Positions 49,960-57,857 of a DNA stretch of 64,000 nt are shown here, piece by piece. The DNA lies in NCBI GenBank assembly GCA_000469685.2, contig LS997567.1:4853374-4917373 (forward strand), read 5' to 3'. The first letter of the stretch is position 1. Every line of letters starts with the position of its first letter. Made by a program: the position numbers and the translations under genes. The notes beneath the pieces were generated by a model. That model saw only the letters and a list, made by a program, of their open reading frames with translations. It made no database searches and had not been told where the DNA came from. The stretch comes from Haemonchus contortus (Eukaryota; Nematoda; Chromadorea; Rhabditida; Trichostrongylidae).

Positions 49960-50180
49960 ACGAGGAAGTGACGACAAAAAATTGCAAGGAAGGGGTCTTT
50001 GGACAAACTGTCGAAATGTGTGCGCCACTGCATACAGCTGGGTACAGTATGATACTGGCGTGCAAAGTGTGCGTCCCAGTACGATTGGTGCAACCACTAC
50101 AGCCTCTACAACGGTGTGAAAACTCGTCCGCTTTTGTGTAAGTAGTCGGCTAAGCTGGTTCGGGATAGGCCCTTGTTAAG
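49960..50180 (+). repeat. Dispersed repeat, copy 2 of 2
   Basis: Same family and orientation as 5251-5470. The CACTGCATACAGCTGGGTAC core aligns with CATTGCGTACAGCTGGCTAC of copy 1. No protein motif is seen. Confidence 0.6.
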
Positions 50181-51164
50181 CTCTATATAGACCGCTTCTC
50201 GGCAGCATTCCTCGTGCCGTTTTCAAGAGTGACTACTTCAGCCTGCGGAAAAATTACAGGAACCAATTGTGTCGTTGACGGGTCCGGTGGTGCACCGTTC
50301 GAATTCCTTTCATTTTACTGGCCATCAATCTTCCTAGGGTCACGAGATTCATTTGAAATAGTCTCGGAAAGGAACCGCCCTGACTATAAAAATATAACTT
50401 GCACATTAGCTGACTTACGAAATACGTAACAGAAACAGATTACCGGTTAAGAATCGCAACGACTGTGAACGGAATTCAGGCCTTTCTATGTTGAATAACT
50501 TGACTTTCACTTCTTCCAATTCTACACACAATTTACCGTAACCTTTTTATGACCTTACTTAATAGTAGCTTGATATTCCGTAGCTTGATATTTCGTCTTG
50601 TAGAAAACTGCTATCCAAATTCTCAGAGCGGTTTATATCTCTAACTCATTGAGAAACTTGGATTTCTGGAAACTCGAAGTTACAGATGGCAGTCCATCAT
50701 GGAAAAGAGTGTTACAACAGATTATCTATGATGTCAAAATTCAACATTGTCGACATCCTTCTAGGACGAACCACATGGGACCGGTTCTGAAGGTTTGCGT
50801 TGTTTTCTATAAATTGTAATACCTTCCAATACATACCGATTTCTCAGAACTATTTGATCTTTTTGTAAAGTACAATGAAATATGTTGTGAACTGCTGAGT
50901 AGTCAAGAAAATATGACTAGAATCAAAATTGAGTTTTAAAAAAATTGAAAAATTGAAACGGGAACTGGGCAAAGAATAAGAAACTGGTTGCACCACGGTG
51001 ACTTATGGTTAGATGGCTAATGTTCTGATAATAAAAGTTTTTTTACTGGTTATTACATACAACGCACCAAATGCTGACGAAGTGACTGTATGGTGTGCAG
51101 TTCTGTCAGGGGTAAATACAAGGTAAAACCCTCCCCTCCCATTCCATTGGGTGGTCCTTCTTCC

Positions 51165-51386
51165 TCACTCCCATTTCTCTATTTCATAGCTCCCAAAAAA
51201 GGAATCCGCACGAGCTAGTCCTGATCTGACCCAGTTGTTTCTAGGGAGATATTCAGATACAGTAGGCAAAAGCTCTTCTAGGGATGGCCGCCCATGCACC
51301 CAACATAGGCGGGCTTTTACGTATTTGTAGGAAACGGTCAAGGATATCTGATCGATTTGATCGAAATATCGATTCAAAGTATTGCA
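51165..51386 (-). CDS. Exon 3 (terminal) of the small downstream gene
   Basis: There are 73 codons plus TGA, from CNTLNRYFDQIDQISLTVSY through KYVKARLCWVHGRPSLEELL to the KWE end. Codon composition and the strong acceptor support it. A different frame, open across the intron, would be an artefact. Confidence 0.65.
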   Translation of the reverse strand, partial: CNTLNRYFDQIDQISLTVSYKYVKARLCWVHGRPSLEELLPTVSEYLPRNNWVRSGLARADSFFGSYEIEKWE

Positions 51387-51704
51387 CTAAGTAAAAGGAA
51401 AAACGCTCGGAACTGGTGTACCACTTCTTATTGAGCCACGCATTCGTATTTCGTCCAAAATCGTCACGACTTACAGGTCCACTAACTTGAGCTCTTAGCG
51501 ATAGAGAGGGCTTGACCTGATCGGTTGGGTCAACGGATTGCGCCGCGCCTTCTGAACTAGCTTCTTTTGCCTTCACTCCGCAAAACCGAGCAAGTATTTT
51601 GAGGAAATGATTAAAGATATAAACGGAATGCTATTTTATGAGCATCAACGTAAACATAGGCAGACTTACCTCATTACCTTCACAGATCCCCGAAGTTTCG
51701 CCAT
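51165..51704 (-). CDS. Small unrecognised gene of three exons, downstream member of a predicted operon
   Basis: Predicted exons are 51678-51704 (MAKLRGSVK), 51475-51570 (AKEASSEGAAQSVDPTDQ... to ...QVSGP) and 51165-51386, all phase 0, giving about 114 residues. Exon 3 has a strong acceptor (TTTTCCTTTTACTTAG), and exon 2 ends CCT|GTAAGT. The protein ends with RPSLEELLPTVSEYLP, RSGLARADSFFGSYEIEKWE and TGA. The exon 1-2 junction is the weakest: the strong donor ATGAG|GTAAGT (51669) gives a frame that does not fit. No family was recognised. The start codon lies 43 nt after a TTTTCAG acceptor. Confidence 0.6.
51475..51570 (-). CDS. Exon 2 of the small downstream gene
   Basis: There are 32 codons, polar and Ser/Ala-rich (AKEASSEGAAQSVDPTDQVK, then PSLSLRAQVSGP), with donor CCT|GTAAGTCG. 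The acceptor GCGGAGTGAAG is poor, so the 5' boundary may shift to 51577. Confidence 0.55.
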
Positions 51705-51747
51705 CGAACTAAGCCGATCCCCTACGAAATTTTTCTAGTGAAACTCA

Positions 51748-51749
51748 CT
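51748..51749 (-). promoter_or_regulatory. Predicted trans-splice acceptor (operon downstream gene)
   Basis: Minus strand GATTTTTAGTTTTCAG precedes a 43-nt leader and the ATG at 51702-51704. TTTTCAG is the nematode acceptor consensus. It is about 250 nt after the upstream stop and about 90 nt after its AATAAA, the usual spacing for spliced-leader addition inside operons. Confidence 0.6.
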
Positions 51750-51838
51750 GAAAACTAAAAATCAAAAGAGAAATACAGGATTCGTATTGGTAGACACCTC
51801 TGGCTGTCATTCCATGAATACTTCCAATTGTCAACAAC

Positions 51839-51844
51839 TTTATT
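51839..51844 (-). terminator. Predicted poly(A) signal between the two operon genes
   Basis: Plus TTTATT is AATAAA on the minus strand. It is about 155 nt after the upstream gene's TAG (51999-52001) and about 90 nt before the trans-splice acceptor. Confidence 0.55.
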
Positions 51845-51998
51845 CAAATCATTTTGAGAAGCATTTTAATTGCTACATATATATGCATTGGAAAGTATCG
51901 GGACCATCACCTGCCCCAGTGAGCAATAATAATTATTCTGAAAAACATTCTAAAAAGTACTCTCTAGAGATAATGTGCTGTTGTAATCAATCAATGAT

Positions 51999-52334
51999 CT
52001 AGAAATGAATAATTTCAACGGGATCTGGTTTGGTGTCTTTTTTGACGGCAGTCTCAGGAGTACTCTGTGTGTAGATGAATGCCTGTGATGGTTTGCGAGT
52101 TTTCTTCACGGGACCCTCGGGTCCTTCGGCCAATGATCCCGATGAGATGGAAAGTACACTGTGTAGAGATTCCTCGTCTTCGAACACTTCTTCAATAGTC
52201 GCCGGTTTATTCGTTTCGGGTACTCGTAGAAGAATTTCCGCAGGTTCGGTTTCTCTCATCAGTTTCGATACCAATAGTTCCATCTCATCAAGACGTAGGT
52301 TAAGAAGATTGACGTCGTCATAGAGGTGATCCTG
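51999..52334 (-). CDS. Terminal exon of the coiled-coil gene
   Basis: There are 111 codons plus TAG after the strong acceptor AACTGATTTCAG (AG at 52335-52336). It starts QDHLYDDVNLLNLRLDEMEL, a heptad-like segment, followed by VSKLMRETEPAEILLRVPET and an acidic stretch EEVFEDEESLHSVLSISSGS, and ends TKPDPVEIIHF. A 52-bp part of it (52067-52118) is partly duplicated in the preceding intron. Confidence 0.72.
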   Translation of the reverse strand, partial: QDHLYDDVNLLNLRLDEMELLVSKLMRETEPAEILLRVPETNKPATIEEVFEDEESLHSVLSISSGSLAEGPEGPVKKTRKPSQAFIYTQSTPETAVKKDTKPDPVEIIHF

Positions 52335-55076
52335 CTGAAATCAGTTTTCATCAAACAGAAAATAACTAGTATTATTTGTTCAACAAGGCTACAGATGGTG
52401 TAGTGCCGGAAAGCGCGCTTTCAAAAATATATTTCGCGGTTCAAATCCTCGATTTGTACCCGCCCAAGCCAACCGGGCTTTCTATCCCCAAGGATTCGGT
52501 CGGTAGTAACTAGACTCGTCCAGGAGAACAAAAGCACTGACTTACTTCCCTGGGTTCTGATACCTGTAATCGTTTTGTGTGTAAATGAACACCTGTAATG
52601 AGTTGCAGGTTTTCTTCACAAGACCCTCCATGGCTGAAGATCCTGCATAGATGTACATTAAAGCGTGTGGGAATGTCGGCTGGCCCCCGCTATTCATTGT
52701 ATAAATCAGAACTCATTTAAACACTACGACGCTTCTGAATGGGAGTTGAATGAGGGGGCACACCCCACAGAAGGAGTTGTAAGCGTCAGAAGACTTTACT
52801 AGTCTATTTACTGAATTGTATTGCAACCTGTAATTATGCTTGCATTCATGCTCTCGTATCTCACAATAAGAGGGGAAAGATCTCAGGTGTTAAAGGCACA
52901 GTTTGCGATGATTCAATGGGCGGGTATGTCAATGACGTGTCCTCCTCTATTCGATGTCATGTCAGACAGTTTGACATGACATCGAATGAGAGGCGGACAC
53001 GTCATTGACATACCCACCCATTGAATTATCGCAAACTGTGCCTTTAATTAATCTTATCATGAAATACGCCACGCACGCAAACTGCTGAATTGTAACTCTA
53101 TGTATAACGAAGTGCGTAAGAGTATCAGTATTTTCCCGAGACCCCTATACACCATTTAAACAATACATCAGCTGAGCCACTCACCTTTAATCTAAGCTTT
53201 TCCAATTTCTCTGACTGTTCCTGTGATTTTCCTACCATCTCCGCCTTCAACTCATCGATAACTGTCTTCAGAGCTTCTTCAAGACGCTGCTTGTTCACCT
53301 CCTGCTCTCGCTTTAGGCTGTCAATACGTGATCCTATTCGTTGTTGTCCGTTCAGAAGAAGCGTCAACTAAATCTTTACTGTTGAATAGCCCTCACCAAA
53401 AGGCTGTACAGAGGCACAGTTCTGGATGATAACGTTTTCTAAGATTTCTCTCTGAGATGAACGTTGGACCGCCAAGGAAGCACAAGAGATACTGTCGGAT
53501 CGGGAAGCGGTCTAGTTATGGCGTAATAAGAGCCCTCAGAACCGACTCAGCCGACGTGCATACCCAAGGTGGACGAGTTTTAACGGCGTCGTAAAAGCTG
53601 TAGAGGTAGCAGCACAATCCACCCCAGGACCCACAAGTTGTACGCAGACAGCCTACTGTAGTCACCTGATTGCCAAAAATGTGTAGCCTACTTCTAGGCT
53701 TGAAGAAAACTTGTAGAAAAAAATTATGAGTTTCAGTGTCGACCGGTCAGGCACTGGGTATGTATACAAATACCCGATACGAGCGCACAGCACCGCGATT
53801 CATAACTAGTTGTCTTGCCGCGCTCCACTGCTGCTTACTTGGTTGTCTTGATTGGTGGTTTCACAGGGCGCTACCGTTTGGGCATAGCAGCCACTACTTC
53901 ACGAAAGCTTTCCCGAGTTCTACTCACCGTTAGATAGAAGGACTTCTCAATTCCGTTGGCTTAAAATTCCTATTTCATATTATTTGTACTTTTTACCAAC
54001 CATTATGGAATTATTTAGAACTTCGGCTTTGAATCCGATCCAGATGCAAGTGATTAGAATGGAGAGTGAGATCTCGGTATTAGAATAGGCCATTGCCATT
54101 TGAAGAAACGTTAGCTACCTTTGATATAACCTTATGACCGTTCCTTGCTCAGTTTCGACCAAGTTCCTATATTTTCAGAGAAGTCCTATGAACAGGGAGG
54201 TAAACGCTTTCTATTGTACTCTACAGGGATGAAGGGTCCCAATCCGTACTAGCCGTTTGTACCTTCTAAAAACGGCGGCTACTATGCGTGGTTCCTCTTC
54301 CCAAAACGACCCAATATAATATTACCCTTGCTATGAATTGCTACCACACTACTAACCCTGTCGGTCACTGCCCAATTGCTTTCGTACACATAAATCATTA
54401 AAAATCGTAGTGACAGTTGCATGAGTATGAATTCATAATGGCGTTGTTTACGTTTTAATCCGTAAGAAACCGGCTCAATAGCGTAGCCTATTTTCTGTCC
54501 ATAGATCATAATTTATTCAGACAATGTGGGTGTGCCTACCAAACGGACACCCAATGGGATTCTCCCTGCCGCTTCTGCTGCAATTCGTAGCGCCAGAGCA
54601 CCCCGCCCACATCCATGGCATGGCGTCTACGTGAAGAACGTCCGTTGCGCGCGTCCATCGAAAGTAGGTCACCCCGCCCACTTCGCGCGCGGCGCACCAT
54701 GCTGAGGTCTCGAGATGACATTACAGTACCACCAAGTGTCAGTGGAGCGGATGATTTGAATTTGTCTCTGTTATCTTATCTTTAAACTGACTGCCGTGGA
54801 CCAAGCGCAAAGCGTATGCCCCACTGACAACTGCGACGTCTGTCAAGTATCGCGGGCTGACTCACCGCGTGCGACGGCTGCGCCGTGACCTAGTTTCGAC
54901 GGACGCGCGCAACGAAGCGCACCCCGCCTACGTTGGTTCCACGGAGTGGAAACCTCGGGATAGTACTTGCTCTCATATAGCAAATCAGAATTCTTAAAAC
55001 TTACGCTCTCGTTGACTGCGTTCAGCGCTGCATCGGACGAGTGTGGCTTACTTCGTTGCCGTACATCATTTGATTG
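51999..55076 (-). CDS. Unrecognised coiled-coil protein, 3' exons
   Basis: Three minus-strand exons in consistent phase 0: 55005-55076, 53185-53367 and 51999-52334, ending with TAG. They encode about 196 residues of the C-terminal part. The middle exon is a predicted coiled coil, continued at the start of the last exon; the rest is acidic and Ser/Pro-rich. Introns contain a palindromic MITE (52890-53047) and a SINE. The 5' part probably lies at 57881-59525, but the phases do not join directly (phase 1 versus phase 0), so at least one exon is missing or these are two genes. No family was recognised. Confidence 0.6.
52391..52803 (+). mobile_element. tRNA-derived SINE, copy 7, interrupted
   Basis: The head ATGGTGTAGTGCCGGAAAGC, B box GCGGTTCAAATCC and CTCGTCCAGGAGAACAAAAG end at about 52551. 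The SINE body resumes at about 52680 with GGCTGGCCCCC and CACTACGACGCTTCTGAATG. The piece between carries a copy of part of the neighbouring exon (52577-52628). It lies in the intron before the terminal exon of the coiled-coil gene. Confidence 0.8.
52577..52628. repeat. Partial duplicate of a coding segment of the adjacent exon
   Basis: These 52 bp match 52067-52118 in the terminal exon at 42 of 52 positions, in the same orientation, 510 bp away. The mismatches are mostly transitions. It has no open frame of its own continuing on either side, so it is a decayed partial exon duplicate. Confidence 0.7.
52890..53047. mobile_element. 158-bp palindromic MITE flanked by TTAA
   Basis: Arms of about 75 bp face each other across a short centre near 52968: left end TTAAAGGCACAGTTTGCGAT, right end CGCAAACTGTGCCTTTAA. 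The internal match covers ATGTCAATGACGTGTCC and CGATGTCATGTCA. TTAA at both outer ends resembles a piggyBac-type target site. Only a few mismatches separate the arms. It lies in the intron between the coiled-coil exon and the terminal exon and could fold as a long RNA hairpin when transcribed. Confidence 0.9.
53185..53367 (-). CDS. Coiled-coil exon
   Basis: There are 61 codons between the acceptor AAAGATTTAG and the donor AAG|GTGAGT. It reads GQQRIGSRIDSLKREQEVNK, then QRLEEALKTVIDELKAEMVG, then KSQEQSEKLEKLRLK: continuous heptads with Leu/Ile at core positions and charged residues elsewhere, a clear coiled-coil. Confidence 0.72.
54647..54910 (-). mobile_element. 264-bp inverted-repeat element, copy 2
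   Basis: This is the reverse-orientation relative of 46669-46931. It shares GCGCGCGTCCATCGAAAGTA, CACCAAGTGTCAGTGGAGCG, ACTGACTGCCGTGGACCAAG and CGTCTGTCAAGTATCGCG. Similarity extends at least 12 nt past the core on one side (AACGGACGTTCT), so the real element may be longer. Confidence 0.8.
55005..55076 (-). CDS. Short exon of the coiled-coil gene
   Basis: There are 24 codons: QSNDVRQRSKPHSSDAALNA then VNES. The acceptor is CTGTTCCAG, the donor AGC|GTAAGTTT. Phase 0 at both ends agrees with the next exon. Confidence 0.6.
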
Positions 55077-55205
55077 CTGGAACAGGTTTTTGATAAAGTG
55101 ATTCTTATGGAGGAAATGAAAAATTCGACTTTGGTATTCGGTTCCTGTACAATTGGCTACTTTATGTAATTTGGAAAAAAAGCTAAAGGAACACTAAAAT
55201 GATGA

Positions 55206-55470
55206 AGTCTTCTGTTCAATCGATCCCGTCTGAGGGCGAACCTCGCACTCGAATTCTATTCAGAAACGTAAGGGTGTTTGGATGCAATATTTATCTGGCT
55301 TGCGGCCAATAAATAAGCAAGTCAATGCTTTTATTCTCCCAGAAGAGTCTGATACCAATTAATCGAACCTGGGAGCTTGGGAGTCTTGATTGGCCTACGC
55401 GGGTATGCGGGATTTGAACCCGTGGCCACACGGGCTATAGTACGCCATTTGGCCCTACATCACCTCCACC
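55206..55470 (-). mobile_element. tRNA-derived SINE, copy 8
   Basis: Minus strand: head CGGTGGAGGTGATGTAGGGC at 55470, B box GGGTTCAAATCCCGC, body ATTGGTATCAGACTCTTCTG, and 3' end GACGGGATCGATTGAACAGA. Confidence 0.86.
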
Positions 55471-55668
55471 GAGTCAACGAGATATAAGATGGATTACTCT
55501 ATTGCACTTTAAAACAGCATATCCTATTTCTCTTCAACTCAGCTTTTTTCGCTTTCATGGATTCGTCAGGTCAAAGGTGAGGGCATCACTTTTGGTCCGG
55601 AAGGGAGAGACCCTTGTAGTTGTGATGGAGAATCTCGGCCATCATTTTCGGCAGCATTTGATGTTAGC

Positions 55669-55840
55669 GGAGGTGGTGTAGAGGCAAGTGGCGCACTATC
55701 TCACACGCACGGTCAGGGGTTTGAATCCCGGATCGATACCCGCCTAGGCCAACCAAGCATTCCATCCCTCCGGGGTCGGTTAATTGGTACCAGGCTCGTT
55801 TGGGAGGATAAAAGCACAGACTTGTATATCGGCTGGGGTT
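55669..55840 (+). mobile_element. tRNA-derived SINE, copy 9 (3'-truncated)
   Basis: The head is GGAGGTGGTGTAGAGGCAAG, B box GGGGTTTGAATCCCGGATCG, body GGGTCGGTTAATTGGTACCA and GACTTGTATATCGGCTGGGG. It stops abruptly at about 55840, so its 3' half has been lost by a later deletion. Confidence 0.88.
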
Positions 55841-57044
55841 GATCTTTCGTGAGGGAGATGCTTGCACGAAGCTCAGGGCAGGACTCGTTGTCTACCCAAC
55901 TCCCACCCCCTCTTCCCCACCCTCCCTTGCCCTCTTTGGGGGTCCAGATTTAGTTACTGAAAAACCCCACGGACAGCCTACTTTGACCTTATCATATCTG
56001 CTCCGAGCAGGTTCGAGTACGTAATGACGTAAGCTCGCAACAGCCCTTAGCCCAAGCTCCCAGTAAAGTGTAGCTTTTTGTATTAAGTGAGCTCGTAGGA
56101 CACAGGAATATCATCGATAATTCAAATTCATTTTCAATGTGAATTTAGAGCGTAAAACGGAAATGTAAACTGGAACTTTATGACTTTCATTTGGTAGAAT
56201 CAGTAGTTAAGTGATCGTGATCTCATCGCATTTCTGACCATGGCCTCAGTGCTTATCATGGAGCATCGGTTAGATTTATTGGTGAAAGAACCCGCAGAAG
56301 ATTGTTTTTCTTGGACATGTTTTGCAAATTCCCAATTTTCGTAACTATTAGAAGTTTTACGGCATTTTTACGTGGCTACAAATACCGCAAATGTTCAAAT
56401 TTGAAAGTGTTCCACTTCCGATTGGTACTTGTAAGATTGCAAGGAAACGACAGCAAGCAACAGAATTAGTTGAGCAGTAACTGAGTATAATTGAAAGTGA
56501 GCTATTCTGAAACACTTGGAAACCTTGAAGGAAGGTAATAAGCTCAAAGTAATGGGCTTCGAGGTCGTTCACCGTTAACGACATCGCATTTCTGCCATTT
56601 ATGTTGAATTGACTGTGCGAAATAGCTGATTTTTATCAACTCCTATTAACTTTGTATCACGATCCAATCAAACATTTTTAATTCGGTAACCTTCCGGTTA
56701 AAGCTCTTCTAATATAAAATTATTGATAGAAAAAGGAGGCGTCCCTAGGATGAAGGCGCGTGAGAGAACGAGTTTTTATTCATATTTTCTATTTTTTCGA
56801 TGCATTTTCTCAAAAAGCTTATTGGCTCTCTTCTACCTTACCCATACTGAATACCTACTAATGACTAAAATTGTAGGAAATGGTAAGACTTCATGCTCCA
56901 TACATACTTGGAGGGGGGGGGGGGGGCTGGATCTCGCTAAGTAGAATCGATTTAAATGAGTATTTCGTATGCAAGTGTGCAGTCGTCGTTGATACATTCA
57001 ATCCATTAAGCACCCTTGAATTAGTATACTATTGTGGGCTTAAG
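55841..57044. other. Non-coding stretch within the predicted coiled-coil locus
   Basis: It may hide one or more missing exons joining the 5' and 3' exon groups, but none was convincing. A frame at 56519-56590 (minus) reads MSLTVNDLEAHYFELITFLQ with a weak donor and does not fit the phases. Another at about 55895-55950 is a low-complexity Lys/Arg/Glu frame. Confidence 0.4.
56913..56926. repeat. Poly-G tract (14 G)
   Basis: Uninterrupted G-run. Confidence 0.95.
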
Positions 57045-57330
57045 GTGGAGGTGGTGTAGGGGCAAGTGGCGCACTATCTCACACGAACGGTCAAGGGTTC
57101 GAATTTCGCCGAAGCCAACCGAGCGCTCCATCCCTCGGGGTCAGTTAATTGGTGCCAGACTCGTCTAGAGCACTGACTTGTACATGGTTTGGTCACCGCA
57201 ATTCATTGTATAGACCATACGCACTCATTACACCGCTACGATTCTGGATGGAAGTCGAGTGCGGAGGCAGGGAGCATCCCTTAGACGGGATTGATTATCG
57301 CTAAAAAAACCTTATGTTTTATCCTTTATT
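57045..57330 (+). mobile_element. tRNA-derived SINE, copy 10
   Basis: The head is GGAGGTGGTGTAGGGGCAAG, B box AGGGTTCGAATTTCGCC, body GGTCAGTTAATTGGTGCCAG and CGCTACGATTCTGGATGGAA. The tail is AAACCTTATGTTTTATCCTT, confirming the T-rich TTATCC 3' end. Confidence 0.88.
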
Positions 57331-57857
57331 TTGGGCTTGAGCAGTAAATATAGGGCCTAACCCATGTTTAAGCCTGTGTTCTTACTATTCTTACTACTGC
57401 ATAAGTTTGTGGTGGGAGGGGGGAGAGACTCGGATGATTGTGTGATTGTGTTAATCAATACGTAAAGAAGTCTGTACTCCTCAGTACTGCGAGTACTACC
57501 TGAGCCCGTGTTCAAGATATCCAAATGATGCCTATTAATCTGATCTTGGTGTTTTTGGGATACCGGTTACTATAAGTATAACACTGTAAGTGATAGCTGA
57601 ATTTTAGATTCGGAATGAAACAGCGACAGCTAGCTTGACTACCATAAGATCTAGAACCTCGACTAAAGACAGTCGGTCAATGTGACAAGTTGAGTATAGG
57701 TTGAAGGTCCATTAGTTTGTACCACACGTCCTTTTATGGGCAAACATCGAAAGTCCTATTGTTTTTTGATTGACATCGCATGCATGGCGCATCACAGGAG
57801 AATAGATTCACCAATATTAAGCACATCACACAAGCATTTCTTCGCTTTTGGCAACTT

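Noticed and set aside
51669..51704. Use of the strong donor ATGAG|GTAAGT for the small gene's first exon
   Set aside because: Every available acceptor then leads to an early stop. The weaker donor AAG|GTAATG keeps the frame, though the true structure may differ.
56357..56584. 75-codon minus frame MSLTVNDLEAHYF as an exon of the coiled-coil gene
   Set aside because: Its possible splice phases fit neither neighbour and its donor is weak.
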